The position numbers were made by a program, and so were the translations under genes. Below are positions 46,550-59,605 of a DNA stretch of 64,000 nucleotides, piece after piece. The stretch spans positions 10,614,393 through 10,678,392 of the forward strand of contig JACDQD010000002.1 in assembly GCA_019843655.1 (NCBI GenBank). Reading direction: 5' to 3'. The notes below the pieces were generated by a model. The model was not told the DNA's origin and did not search any database. It saw only the letters and a program-made list of their open reading frames with translations. This DNA is from Lethocerus indicus (Eukaryota; Arthropoda; Insecta; Hemiptera; Belostomatidae). Position 1 is the stretch's first letter; each line of letters starts with the position of its first letter.

Positions 46550-49337
46550 CTGCGTCATATTCATATTCGGAATATTGGCCACACCCAGAGAGGCCCTCCT
46601 TTAATCCGCGCTCCCTTCCCTCCGCCAGTTCCCACCTCTCGCTTCGTATTCGCCCATTCACCGAGCAAGCGTACCACAAGCCGCACGTCTCTTCTAGGTT
46701 ACCATCTATAGACTCTCCGCTAACCAGTTAGAAACCAACTTTCCCGAGAGTGACTCCCTCTTCTATTTTCTTCCTTGTTCATTCTTATAGACGACAAACG
46801 GGAAATGCGACATTCACCGGGATATTCCTTACCGGGTGTTATAAGTATTTGTCAATTTGTGTACGAAATTCCATTGCCGACCACTATTAGCAGGCTTTGT
46901 TACGAACTGGAAGTAAGAGTTTATTGGGCTATTTATGAACATGTTATCGTTCGTGTGATTTTTACACGATGAAATTCCGTCGGATCGATCGTCTGATTGA
47001 ATGAAATCATGGCCGAGGCACGGCCGGTGGCTCTCTATTGTCTGGCTCGTTACGCCCGATTGTCAACCAATGCCACTATGATTGTTGCGCCGGAGCCAAC
47101 TTCCGATTGGAATTGCATTAATTAAAATGGTCCCCGGACCGGTCCCGGCACTAGGTCAGACTTTAACCTTTGTTGACTAATCAAATTTTCGCTTTCGGAA
47201 TTTACAATATAAACGTTTACTCATTAACGGGCATAAAGGCTCGGATTTGCAAACAAACATCGGAACGCCCGATTCTGTTTGAACGCGAGACGTTTAATAA
47301 CGCCCGGAATTTCAGGATCCGATTTGAACAAATGTATTCAGTGACCTTTGGTCGACTAATAGATCGTTTAAATACGCGATACATATATATGTTTCATGTT
47401 TAAAACAAATTTTTCCTGTTCTCATTAAAATGGCTCCAGTGTTTATCACTACAATTATTTCTAAATATTTCTATATACTCTTATGAACGGGCGTATCAAC
47501 ATTAGCGATTTGAAATGAACCCTATTTACTAGCACGGTCATTTTTATTTTATCATCACTGATCTGATTTGGGCCTATGCTAGACTGGTTTCCGCTTCTAA
47601 TGCAATTAGAAAGCTAATGGCTACAGGCAGAAACAAGTTTATGATACAACCGAAACAGGAAGATCTCGCTTCAGTTCTTGCCAGGAAATATACTTTTTGT
47701 TTACACTTTTATCAACTAGGTAACCCTTGCATAATCTCTGATATTTTAACTGATCCAATCCGCTACTACTCTCCTTTCAGATCTATTACTGCGAGGGTAC
47801 TTCGAATTGAAAGGTTGATTTTAATTTGGGTTCCACAATATACAATGGAGCGTTAGAAGGCTCGGAGTTTGCATTGCTCTCTCTAGAACACTGGGCGAGA
47901 GAACCAGAAGGACATATTGAAGCGAACTGTCTAAAAATAACCATCCCCCATCTGTTTCTTATTTCTTCCCCCCTCCCTTTCTCCCCTATTTTCCAATTTG
48001 ACTTTCTCCCTTTATTTCAATATAAATCCTGACGTCAAAAACCGGTCGGCAGAGTGGTGACTGAGGGAGGTGGTAGATGAAATGCGGTACGAGCTAGAAT
48101 AGGAGGGCGGGAGATGAGATCCGGTGGCATTGTGCCTGCCCCAGCCATTGTCCCTCCGCTCTATAATAGCAACGCGTTCCGAAATTTGAAATTAAATGGG
48201 CTCCAAAGTTTGAAAGCAGATGTATGTTCATTCATTCCCACTGAAATCCCGCTCTGTTGAAAATAATTTCATGAGATTGGTCGATCGGAAAGTAAAAGAC
48301 GGGGATGGATAAAAATTCCTTTATAAAACATTTACATTGTTGCTCACGTTCAATTGTTCCGAATACCGAATGAGTCAGTTAAATCATATATTATCAAAAT
48401 TCAGCCAGTATTTAAATTGAGATATTGTGCATATAACAAAATATAATAAATAATAATTATTGTTATTTTCCTTGATTTATCTGTCGTATTTGGAAAAAAT
48501 GAAGTAAATAAACTTTTAATACTTTTGGAGAAATAACAGCATTTGCTACTTGGGAAACAGAAAAGCTAAAGTCAAGCAACCGCAGTATTTGTCTTCCTAA
48601 TAATCCTGCATATAACTGCGAACGTAGAAACCAATGGAGTGACTTCAAACTATGTCAAAAGTTCCTTCATTTTTATGAACAACACTCCATCTGAGGAGGA
48701 TCCATTTGAGAAGTGAACAACCACTAAATGGGCGGGGTCTACTTCTTCAGAAATTCTGGACATTTGTAAAGAACCTGGTAATTGTCAAATAACCAGGCAA
48801 CTTGCTGTCTCTGATCAGTGTTAAGTCCCTTCTGGTGATGGCGAGTAACCGAAATGGGTCTAAGACCTGTCTTAAGACATCGGAATATTCGGGAACTTTA
48901 AATTGGAAATTTTAAAACTACTCCAAACTAACCGTTGTTCAGTTTTCCTTTGACACAAATGCAGAGACTGAAACTTCTATAAACTTGCAGCTTTTCCTAT
49001 TGCATATTTTTCGGTGGTCTCCCTTTATTTCAATACCGACCCCCTCCCCCCTTCTTTCACTGCCTTAAAAAAGAGGGGAGAAATTGAGACCAGAAGGGGG
49101 CCGGATGAAAACCTATTGGGCGGAACAGTAAAAAGCATTATGACTGCGGAGGAGGGAAGGCAGAGGCATTGTAGTTTTGTAGAGGCAATTCTCGTAATAT
49201 GCAAGTATAGTTAGTGCCGGGGCATGACTGATTGCCGTCCGGGCCCATTGTACCCACCCCCTCCCGCCATCGACTCCCAAAAAGTCATCTCCTTTTTTCG
49301 AAACGAATCCATATTGTAATTTGACAAATTGATTACA
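46550..49337. other. Gene-free stretch
   Basis: The 79-codon ATG frame at 47617-47856 has no motif that I recognise. Sox-type cores at 47842-47848, 48145-48151 and 49245-49251. GC-richer patches near 48040-48180 and 49200-49290. Confidence 0.5.
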
Positions 49338-49353
49338 CGCGATTCGAATCGCG
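49338..49353. other. 16-bp perfect palindrome CGCGATTCGAATCGCG
   Basis: Self-complementary and CpG-rich. About one 16-bp palindrome is expected by chance in 64 kb, so this is modest evidence alone. It is not a tRNA T-arm: no acceptor stem or A box is present. Confidence 0.7.
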
Positions 49354-50160
49354 CAGCACCCCCTCTCCACGAAACATATCCGAACGTCTAAATTGTAAAA
49401 ATTGATTCAGCGAGCATTCGTTTATGTGTCGCCACGTTCGGTCGTTAGTGACCACGGGTCGCGTGACCGACACCGTATTACATTAAATATGACGAATTGC
49501 ATCTTATAAGTCGCGCATAAATAATATTAGCAACTTATAAAATTTACTAGAAACGTTGCAGTTGAAATGAGTAAACTAAAACTATGGTTGCAACAAGTAA
49601 CATAAGCTAACGGAATCAAATTATGTTTATAATTATATTGCATTTTAACAATGAGTGCTAAAAAACTATTAATTTGAGGATTTCGTCAATTTTTATTTCA
49701 CAGTAACAGATTCGATTTTCTGCCTCCGCATGACTATTTCGTCTTAAAGTTGGCAGCGGGAAGAAAGCCGCGCTGGAGCTAACAGGAATTCATCTCCCTA
49801 TGCCTCAATGCCTGCCTGTGAACATCTTTCACGCTCGAATCGGGGGCCATTCTAATTTCTTCATTTATACGATTAAAACGCGAATTGAATGCGTCTGGGA
49901 GGCGTAGGGAACCGCCTTATTGGGGGGGGGCGGGAACAATAAGACATTCGACGACGAAAGGGGTGCCCCCCTCATGTAAATTGAAATAGGACGTGGGCGG
50001 AGGAGAAGGACTACAGGCTTTAATATGAAAATCGTTACCGATTCGACAGTAGAAAGAGGGGTGGGGAGTGGTGGAGGGATGAAGCCATTGAGAGAAATAC
50101 CGCTGTCCCCCTCCCGACCAGCCCTCTTCTCTTCAAACTTTCGCTACAAATCATTAGTAC
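49354..50160. other. Gene-free stretch
   Basis: AT-rich, then GC-richer from 49880, with a G9 run at 49922-49930. No gene is supported. Confidence 0.5.
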
Positions 50161-50470
50161 GATATTCGCTGGGATAATCTGGAATGGGCCCGTCGGGTGG
50201 TGGCTGGAGGATTGGGACGCGGTGGGAGTGGCGGGGCGGGCCGGGGGGCGGTTCCTTTATTCATTATCATACACACAACTTGGTCCCTGTTTGAGTTTGC
50301 CCGTCGGGCCCCCTTAACTCTGCCGAGGGGACTTTAAACTTAATAAACGTCTTCCGCCAACTTCCTCCGGTTCCCTCTCGAAATCGCTAACTTTTAGATA
50401 AATACTCGCCCCCTTTCTGCCGCCCTCCAGTGCCGCGGGAATAAATTAAAATATTATCCCCGCCCCCTCC
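50161..50470. other. GC-rich island
   Basis: G-rich on the plus strand to about 50255, then C-rich. It contains the quadruplex motif at 50224-50248. No reliable coding frame. Confidence 0.5.
50224..50248 (+). other. G-quadruplex motif
   Basis: G runs at 50224-50226, 50233-50236, 50238-50240 and 50243-50248 with loops of 6, 1 and 2 bases. Confidence 0.65.
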
Positions 50471-51130
50471 GACCATACCCCTTTCCTTTCACCGCGATTT
50501 CCTTTTACATTCTAATTTCTCGTTTGCCTTTATTGACGGAGAGTACCGAATTAGGCCAAAGTTTATTAAGAGCAGTTGCTCTTTATTAATCGGGCCCAAA
50601 CAGGTAATGGAAGCAATCCCGCCGAGTCGAAGAAGTTTTCGGATAAAGCGGAACATTATTCGGTCTCTTGTTATCGTAACGGCGTTCCTCGGCGGCTTCT
50701 TCATTAAAGAACTGGTGATTTACACGAAGATATTATTTTTATTTATAACTCCAAACTTAATAATCGTCTGCCATTCACTTCTCTCCATTTTAGTCTTCCT
50801 GGTGTTTCGATAAATATTTAAGACTCCTTTATATTTTTTTACTGTAAGATGTAATCAAAATACAATACTTTTCCTCCTTCCTTTTCCCGAGTAAGAAACT
50901 GATATAATACGAGTAACACGATAATAGAAAAGACGTATGTTGAATAGTGCGTTGTTGGTAAAATGTTCTTCTATGAATATTTGTTGTAATATATTAAAGG
51001 AGAAGCCGTATGACTAATAGCCGTGGAAGCTGAATAATACAAGGAAATGGGGTAGGAGCCGGCGGAGCATATCGGTGTACAGATTGGCGAGGGAAGCGGC
51101 CCGAAGGAGGATTACACCCTAATCCACGGT
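50471..51130. other. Gene-free stretch
   Basis: Frames on both strands at 50489-50813 conflict. Nothing else is seen. Confidence 0.5.
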
Positions 51131-51340
51131 AATAGCGTGATGGAACTCGGGTTAATGTGGGGGACACCCTCGCTCCTTTTTGGGGACCAAAAGTTGTTTT
51201 TTGGCCGGGAAATTGGGAGCCTCTTCTCGGGGGCAGTTTTTTAATGTCCCCCAGGAGCCCGGGGCCGGGGCTGACACCGGGGATTGAAATGTATGGGCCG
51301 GGGCCGGCCGCCCCCTGGGGCACATCGCTCTGCCCCTCAT
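51131..51340. other. GC-rich island with inverted repeat
   Basis: CCCCAGG (51249-51255) and CCTGGGG (51314-51320) form an inverted repeat around several GGGGCC words. Open frames of 64-109 codons on both strands are Pro/Gly-rich and conflict. Confidence 0.45.
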
Positions 51341-52080
51341 TACCACCGCTCTATATCATTTTCTGATATCATTCGGGGAAAGGTCCACATCAGTCTATTA
51401 GCTTGACTCCCGATTCCGAAACTAAACTCTAAGAGGAGATAGCAAAACCAGACAACTCTAAGGAAATCCTGTTTTCAGAGAAGAAAAACAACGCGCATAC
51501 AATTGAATGAAAAGGAAGTAAAAACCTGTCAATTGAACTATTAAAAATTTGGTTGGTCAGATTCATGATTTATAGTTAAAGATACTATCTATTAAAATAC
51601 CACGTCTGACCTTCGTTACGGGGGAAATCCCTGTAAATATTCCTTTAAACGATTTTAGGGGTAGTAGTATGTTTTAAAGCCACGATTGGTGTAAACCAAA
51701 GGCGTAAAATAATCCATTCTTAATTAACAGTCTGTCGGGATAATATTCCTAAACTCCTGGCAAAAGGAGGAATTGAGGATTTTCTAAATGAGGGATTAAT
51801 ACAGACGATAACATTGTCCGGGTGCGAGTGTAAAATAGTGCATGATTAGTCTCGCTACGTCATCACGCCATCGGCGTTATCGAAGACTGGCTCTGTAGTT
51901 AACCGAAGATGTAGAGGCTGTGGTCCACAAATAGACGGGCGGGGAACACCAAAGGCGTAACGTGACTTATTGGACTACTATTTCGAGTTGAGCAGCGACC
52001 CCGATATTGGGGTTCCGATCTCATAATTAGAGTGGGACAGAGGTTAATGAGGTCTGGCTCGCAGGTATATCGCGGGGGCG
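51341..52080. other. Gene-free stretch
   Basis: Nothing is recognised. Confidence 0.5.
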
Positions 52081-52480
52081 CTAGGCACTAAGATCGGACC
52101 AAGACCGCCCCCCCCACGCCCCCTCCGTCAGGGGGGCTAAATATAAGGCGCCTATAAATCGTGTCGGTGTCAGGGGCGCGTCATAGAGGCCTAACGAAGA
52201 TGTCTAGGGCCGCACGGGTTTTGAGCCGCCTCCAGATTGGCTGTTGCGGCTCTCCTCGTTCGGACATATGTCAGTCGGACTCCTCTCCCGCCTACCCCCT
52301 AACGAGTCCTCTCCAGGGGGAATTCCATTTCCATAAGGATTGAGGGCCGCCGACACCGCCGAGGCCGCGATTCGGACCGACCCAACCGGAATACTGAATC
52401 GACCCGCTCAATTAAAGCGCACCTCCGGTCATTAGAGTCGTGATCTCGCACGACGCTCTTCTTACCTTCAAACCTTTTAA
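52081..52480. other. GC-rich island
   Basis: C runs near 52107-52115, then CCCCCT/AGGGGG over a 5-nt loop (52119-52135). No coding frame is supported; those at 52161-52487 are on opposite strands and conflict. Confidence 0.45.
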
Positions 52481-53200
52481 AGTACACCTCCCAATACTAT
52501 CTCCGATAAAGGAAACCGGACTACGGCGAAATAATATTCATATGCACTTATTTTTAACGAATAAACAGAAAATCATAGATAGAGGATCACGGCTTGGAGC
52601 GGTGGTTAACTAGCTAGTGACATGTAAGGAGACGCAATTGTGCAATTTTCGCCTTATTTTTTTATCGAATCCCAAAATTTTCTAATTTATTAATAATTCT
52701 TCCCATTTATCGTCGAGTTTATACAATTTCTGCCCAATCTATCGTTAATATTCTTAAAAGAAATCACCTTAGGAACATTCATGTCCTAAGCGAGGAAGAT
52801 ATTTTACCAAATAATACAATTAAGGATTAAGGATTGTACAGTTATTATATGGCCTTTCATGTTCCAATGCTTCGTGCTCAATCCTCGTCTCCAAGCCATC
52901 TCATATTTCGCTTTATATTACTAACTTTTCGGTACAGTCCCCCTCTTGTGTCTCATCGGAAGCCATTTCCGAATAATAAGTCTACTAAATACCTAAGTGC
53001 TATAGTATCCGAAGCCAATTAAAACTATATCAGCTATGGAACGAAATATTTCAAAATAGAGAATATAAGCGTGTACCAAAGAAGGAGAAGAAGAAGAATA
53101 GGACCCGGCTCTCCTTCCAGCTTTCCAGCCTGGGCAATTCGACCGTTGAACAGAGTACGGTGAATAGAATAAAACGTACGGAGGGGGCTCAAAACTGTTC
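52481..53200. other. AT-rich gene-free stretch
   Basis: CTTAGGA/TCCTAAG over a 9-nt loop at 52768-52790. No gene is supported. Confidence 0.5.
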
Positions 53201-53640
53201 GGATAATATGGAGTTGTATGGGGGAGGTCCCGGATATCGGCACCTCTTTCGGGTCTAACCCTATAAAACCGCTCTCGGAGTTCGGCCATTCCTGTTTCAT
53301 GAAGGGAACCTCGACGCAGACTGGAAGCGGCAAAACCGACCCCCCACCCCCCGCCCAACGTAAGAAAAAGATTTTATTTGTGAACCCCCCCCCTCCCACT
53401 AGGCATCCGCCTGTCGGATACACAGACGATGCCGCTATAGATTCTTATGGGTGCGACCGGGTTTTCATTTTGTTACGCTCACTTCCCCAGTCCGTGGTTT
53501 TCTGTGTGTGTTGGGTCCCTCAGGATACCTGTGAGGTGCGGGGCAGGGGGCCGCATCCTGAAATATTGATAGCAGGCCCGACTTCTCCGTACCGGGGCGG
53601 CTCCGCCGAGACGGAGAAAAGGGAAATATTTTATTCTTCG
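53201..53640. other. GC-rich stretch with C tracts
   Basis: C runs at about 53340-53400. A 144-codon plus-strand frame (53218-53652) and two minus-strand frames of 121 and 129 codons (52993-53423) overlap and exclude one another. None shows a complete domain; the composition is Pro/Ser/Arg-rich. Confidence 0.45.
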
Positions 53641-54531
53641 AAAATAAATTGATGAAAAAGTTACTCCCGGTTTTATGTTCTCCTTAGAAAGTTGCTTCTC
53701 AATACCGAAGTAGAAAGTTCCCGTCGGCTACACTTTCCGATTGATAGCCCAGACCCCTGTATTATTCCCAGGGATAAATTGTTTTTCCGTTTTTCCGATA
53801 AATTCATTAGCATTCCGACATATTGTTGTGAACAATGCATCCATGTTTAATAACAAACCTGGAATAATATAATGGAATTTTACGTCTATATAAACACCCT
53901 CATTAATAATTCTTTTTCTTGCAAACGTTTAATGCTAAAACTGATTGAAAAAATGATACTATTAAACTCATACATAGAAAAAGCATAATAACAGAAGATA
54001 TCTTATCTGCCGATATATTTGGGCTGCCAAAATTACAATATGAAATTTTAAAACAATTTTTTATAATTACAGAACTATATTTAGCTTTCCAGTCGTTCGT
54101 CTGCGACCAATTTTTTGTCGGTTATCAACAATTTCAGAGCCCCGACCTCAAACAGGCCCCTACGAATGATTAATGCGCTCTATTTCACTGGCGTAATTCA
54201 CAGGGCTTTTCGATAACTGTACATCGGAGACAGAAGTTGGGAAACAATCAATTCATGGGACTCTCATGATTCATTTCGACTCTCGGGGTTAATCCCGACA
54301 ACCCCCCGACTACAACAGTAATGGAACAACCCCCCTTCCCTTCCGTTATTCGATAATTAATTGAGTTTTCCAGTCCCCCTTCCTCCCTCCCACTTTCATG
54401 GAATAATACAGTTTTACTTTTGTGTCGAAGGGCACCATATATAGAGTCGTAATTGAAAAAAAAAAACAAAAACGGAGGGTCCGAAAACAGAAAAACAAAA
54501 AGAAGTAGCGAGCGTATCGGCTAATTGATCT
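53641..54531. other. AT-rich gene-free stretch
   Basis: An A11 run at 54456-54466 followed by CAAAAA could be an old poly(A) tail of a retroposed sequence, but no recognisable body or target duplication was seen beside it. Confidence 0.45.
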
Positions 54532-54559
54532 GAAAATAACTTCTGGGCAAGTTATTTTC
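54532..54559. other. Perfect 11-bp hairpin
   Basis: GAAAATAACTT (54532-54542) pairs with AAGTTATTTTC (54549-54559) over CTGGGC. About 0.1 such short-loop stems are expected by chance in 64 kb with equal base use, more in AT-rich DNA. Confidence 0.7.
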
Positions 54560-55390
54560 CCTCGGGCCCCCTCCCGGCGTCCACGATAGGAAGTTAGTAG
54601 CTTCTCCAATTATTGGAAACCGTTGAATGAATTCGACGGAAATTGGATTTAAACGAATGTTACACGTTAAAATGGAGGCCGCTCCCGCCCTTACAACACT
54701 CAGGCGGCAATTAAAAACAAGGCGATGGAAGTTTCAATCCGATATCCCACCGCCCCTTTATTATATGGGGCTTTCAATTGTGACCCAACGTGTTTTGGCT
54801 TCGGAGACGATTTTAACTATTTTCTCTACCCATCAGGATATTTTTTTGTATAAGGTCGGTTTTAAATATAACCAGCGTCCGTGGGCGAATGGTTATTTAT
54901 TGCCATCCGTTTACCTTGATTTTTATTACAGCACTTTACGAAGCGTAGATTACTAAATGCATACTCATATGAACACGAACATTGAAGTTGTTATATGGTT
55001 CAATGCACATTCCACAATTTGTCAGTTTCCCAGCCATCTCATGGTTTATTTAAATTTAGTACACGTAAAATAGACATACCAACATCAGAAACTCACGATG
55101 TTTTGTTAGACTGGGAAGAATTGAAGACGAGCGCATAAAACAGCAAGAAAGTTTTTTGAGAACCATAAATAGGGATAATAAATAGGTGGCAAAAGCGAAT
55201 GGAGGATGAAATTGTTTGAAATTCTAGACAAGTGAGGAGGGCAAATGTTAAAGGGGCGCGAGGGTTAGGCCTTCTATTTTAGGTGAAACCGCCCTCATCT
55301 CTTAAAAGGGCAGAGTTTAATTTCTTCCCTCTTCGTCATTAGCCCCCACACCCCACACCCTTTACACATCTTCAGGCAGACAGTTTTTCT
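54560..55390. other. Gene-free stretch
   Basis: A 109-codon ATG frame at 54627-54956 reads as mixed polar/aromatic sequence without a recognised motif. I regard it as unproven and do not call it. Confidence 0.45.
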
Positions 55391-55404
55391 GGGGTTTAAA
55401 CCCC
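55391..55404. other. 14-bp perfect palindrome GGGGTTTAAACCCC
   Basis: TTAA-centred and G/C-flanked, like the one at 15030-15045. Confidence 0.7.
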
Positions 55405-56406
55405 GATTTCACATTAGTGGGGCCCGCCGAACGTCCCCGATGATAATTCATTCGGAAATAGAAGTGGGAGAAACGGGAATAATGGTCGGGCCTCGTCTGG
55501 GACGCCGACTATTAACAATGAGCTCCGGCCAGTCTATTTCAGGCCGCAACACCGGCCCAACAAACACTGCCGGGCCCCTACACTTTTCGGGCAACTTATT
55601 TCCACGATTTCATTCAATTAGGAGAGAAAAAGAATGGAGGGACCGCGTTTTTACGGGGTGCCCGTGCGACGAGGCCCGCAGTAAATTTAGATTGTAAACA
55701 AATTGCAGCCGTGACATTCGTTGCCAGCTGTCGACTTTTTATGATTTCTCTTTCCCTTTTCTTTTTAAATTTATTTTTTATGTCGGCCTATACGCGTCCG
55801 TCGCGGTAAACAATCCGCTCGTTAATACCATTCGGCATTTTACAGTACCCGGATGGAGTCGCTTGAGCCTCGGAAATAGAGCGACCGTAGCACTTTTCGG
55901 TTGATATGTCATCGACAAATTTAAACTGTTTCCAAAATCGGATTAATAGGGTTTAATCGCTGTCTGTCAGAGGACCAGAATCGTTACTTCGGGCTAGCCA
56001 CAACCAATAAGTGACGATTTTTTTTCTTCAGCTCGTACATTGTATCCGAGGAAGTTTTGCTCTGAATGCTGCCTGGTGACTAGTGAGCGGACACGAACAG
56101 GAGGAATCGCACCCTGCCAGAACAGAACATATTTCTCCACTTTAGAAGCCAGCTTTTATCCTCGGGGCTGAGTGCCGGCCCGATGTTCGCGTCCCCGTTT
56201 CAATATATTCTATTCCAGTGAATCTTAAACATTAGATTTCAAGATTGAAGATTTCGTCTGCGAGATGCCGGTTAGTGTTCTCAACCGGAATTAATATTAT
56301 CGACAACTATTTTAGTGTGTTTAAAACTGTACAATACAAGCGAATCAAACGCGCTCCACGCGCCCCGTTCACGAAATATAAATTATTGGTATTTTATTTT
56401 TCAGTA
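55405..56406. other. Gene-free stretch
   Basis: GC-richer to 55700, then AT-rich. The 85-codon frame at 55440-55697 begins with a near-ATG and has no motif. Confidence 0.5.
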
Positions 56407-56440
<34 letters not shown>

Positions 56441-56453
56441 ATATATATATATA
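56407..56453. repeat. (AT)n microsatellite, interrupted
   Basis: (AT)10 then TT, then (AT)12, ending in degenerate AT to about 56473. Confidence 0.96.
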
Positions 56454-56473
56454 ATTATATTTATAATATATAA

Positions 56474-58315
56474 CATAATTACAATATATTTTTATACATA
56501 CTGGAATCTTAATAGCACACACAATGTAATGGTAGTATATTATCCTTCCAAAATGAATCCGCTTTAAATACAGATTCACACGACACGTCGCACGGCATGA
56601 TTCAATGACGACACCCCAAAATTCAATGCCAAAATCAGTAATCTTCTCTGACACAATTTGGAAATAACTAATGTTTTCGCAGGCTCAATGAATAAATAGG
56701 TGGGAGTACGAAGGTCGTCAGATGTCTGGGTCTATGCGTTGACATTCCTAATAGTTATAATTAATTCAGATATTCATCGGGTCGGTCCTTTCCCCAGGTA
56801 TAAGTTATGGGGGTCGTCAGTCCCAAACTGGATGCATCTCGGTGCCTCCTACATATATGTTTGTGATTGGCATAGCCAATGATTCGAAACCCTTTGTGTC
56901 CCCGTGGCCCCGCCTCATGACTTATTCAATCATCGGTTGCCCCCTACCCGAAAAATATCGATAACCGAACTCGGCCGCCTGTTTCATATTATTATAACGC
57001 GGCTAGTTTGACGCCGGTCACAAAATCGGGTTTATACGTTTAAAATATTTTTTATATTCTTTTGTACACGTCTTCGATTCAAATGAACGACGGTGACAAA
57101 TAGAACGACTCCGCGTCTCCGGTCCGAGCCCAACGATTGACCTATTCATAAATGCAATGATCAATAGTAATAGGGGGCGATATGATCCGGCGCATATTTA
57201 GAATACAAATTTAAATAGATTACGGTTCTCAGGTTGAATTAATTTAAAAACGCGTCTAGATTTAAATTTGGGGCCGAATTAAATTGATTTCATTCCGTGG
57301 AACAATTCCAAACGCCCTATTTTCGTTCAATAGAACCGTATATTTACCGAAGGTCCAATGGAACCGAAACATTTAAAAAATAATCTTCAGGATGAATTAC
57401 TAAAACTAAACTTTATATCTTAATATTCACAAGGTGCTTCCATATTATTTATTTATACTATTTTCTATGCAATTTATTATATTATGGGCGGTAAGTAGAT
57501 AAATCTATTGAGAAAAATGTTTTTGTGTAGCTAAAAACTCAATAATAGATTTTGAATCTGTCTATTCCATTGAGTATAGAATACTATATTGACGGTTTCT
57601 AATCCCACACGTTTCAATTCCACATTTGCCGATATTGGACAGAAATGGATTGAGATGAGGGCTAGCGCCTCGTAGATTTAACAATTAGACAGCCGTCATG
57701 TTTAAAACCGCCAAAATACACCTCAGGGCGTGGAACATAGACTGATCTAATACGATATCAATTTTCATATTGCTTTTACCTCGATACTAAAGTCCATTGT
57801 GGGCCCGCGAATTCGGGTGTTCTCTCCTTCCTTTATCGATACTCTAAGCACCGGAAATAACGGGCGGAGCGTCGTTAAAAAACGAAGCCGACCTCAATTA
57901 ACTCAATCCCCAAGATTTCAGGCCCCCCAAAACGGACTAAAGGAAGTTGTTAAGGAGGAGCGATTTAAGTGTAAATGTTGATATATAAATAGGGAAAACC
58001 AATTACTTTTATTCAAGCACCGGAACCGTCCGGTAGTGGGCTCTCGGTAATGGGAAAAGGACATTAAATCCTTCCGTACGTTGGCCCGACCAATCAATAA
58101 CGCCCGCTCGGACAATCAACTAGTCAATTATAATGAGTAGGAAACGAAGAGATGTAAATATTTAATTGGGAGGATATGTGTTAAGTATACTACCTCATTG
58201 GCTTTCAGGATTGGCGCTGGTCATATGCTTCGATAGAACTCACAAATTAAACTACAAATTCAGAGATTGTTATTAACAATAAATTCATCAATTTGAAGAA
58301 GTGCAACTGTTTAGA
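56474..58315. other. AT-rich gene-free stretch
   Basis: Sox-type CCATTGT at 57794-57800. Frames at 57799-58115 on opposite strands conflict. No gene. Confidence 0.5.
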
Positions 58316-58331
58316 ATCACCAGATCACCAG
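58316..58331 (+). repeat. Two-copy tandem ATCACCAG
   Basis: ATCACCAG at 58316-58323 and 58324-58331. Confidence 0.7.
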
Positions 58332-59589
58332 ATGATTATTGGGAGTCACGTAGTTAGATGGGTTTTTATTTCCATTACTCTTGAAATTTGCTGACTCAGC
58401 ACGCTGATTTTGTCTTATCCTAGAACAGTTTTACACCACCGGGTCACTGAAGATCGCCAGAAACAATAAATTGTAAAGTCTTGGAAACTACCAAACAGAT
58501 ATACCAAATTATTTACTACTTTACTGCCGGAATGCTAAACAGTGAACACAGAATATTGCAAGAAACAGGAAACAGTTATCTTTAATTTCTTAAAACTCTT
58601 TAAGACTCTGACTAGAGAGTCATGACCCCTCCATAAATATTGTTAGCGTGCAATAAGGCGAAGAAGGGAAAAAAACACAATCCCCTTATTAAGGAAGCAG
58701 AACGTCGTCGCAGAATTGGTTTTTAAGACGCAGGGGAGGAAACTGCCCCAGGGATGTGTTATTCGCGGGACCATTAATAATGAACCGGCCATTAGGTTAT
58801 CCATCACTGTATGGGGGCGAGGAGGCGGGACGGGGGGCGGGCGGCCGCCTCCACCACCGACCATATCGGTTATTGATTTTGACCTCGGAGAGAGTGTTAC
58901 ACGGAATCCCTAAGTGCCCTCCTTGAGTGTACGCCCCGAATATGAATGCGCCCCTTGGTGGGAGGAAGAACCCCCTTTCTTTAAATATTCATAATTTAAG
59001 TGGGATATAACCACCGTCCGAGCTACCGCCCGTGACCTTTAAACCAGGGTACCACAACTGGTTATTTCTCACTACGCTTTGTTATAGCTGATATTCTTTC
59101 CCTTCGAATTGAAGATCCAAACACCGCTATCGTGTTCATTTCATTCGGAAAGCTATTTTTTTATCCCACACAAGGTAGATTCTGATATGGAAGAGATTCT
59201 TACTATTATTAATTCCTTAATTCAAGGTAGGACCTCACTAGGGGGATAAGTTCATAAAAATGTAATTCATCTTCTAGTAATAAAACTAGTTCTGCACTCC
59301 GTGTTTTATACAATTTATAATTCGTTTATATTACTCGTATATTCATTAAATTAATTTTATGAATCGAGAGCAATTATTATTCTAACATTCATTAGTGAGA
59401 AGTAACATTTTATGTGTGTTGTTATAATCTCTTTCTTAATTTAATGTATTAAACAAGAAAAAGTATATATTTCACAGTCAACCAGGAACAGAGACTAATA
59501 GAAAACTGTAATTAATATTGACGTGAAATTATATCGTTACAATTTTAAAATATTTACCATAGACACAAGTACAAAATAATATATATACT
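58332..59589. other. Gene-free stretch with one G-rich patch
   Basis: G runs at 58813-58817, 58827-58829, 58832-58837 and 58839-58841 nearly meet the quadruplex rule, but one loop is 9 bases. Remaining DNA is AT-rich. Confidence 0.5.
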
Positions 59590-59605
59590 CGTATATATAT
59601 ATACG
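59590..59605. other. 16-bp palindrome CGTATATATATATACG
   Basis: Self-complementary but mostly a short AT array, so unremarkable. Confidence 0.6.

Noticed and set aside
49330..49360. GATTCGAATC resembling a tRNA B box (TTCGAATC)
   Set aside because: It is the centre of a palindrome; no A box, anticodon arm or acceptor stem can be drawn on either strand.
53419..53433. Tyr-Thr-Asp-Asp-Ala in a 144-codon frame, resembling a reverse-transcriptase YxDD box
   Set aside because: None of the other reverse-transcriptase blocks is present before or after it, the frame is Pro/Ser-rich, and minus-strand frames of similar length overlap it.
54456..54472. A11 plus CAAAAA as the tail of a SINE or retropseudogene
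   Set aside because: No box A/B promoter, coding remnant or flanking target-site duplication was seen next to it.
54627..54956. 109-codon frame with a true ATG
   Set aside because: Reasonable composition but no motif, no poly(A) signal nearby and no sign of conservation visible from one sequence; kept only as a note.
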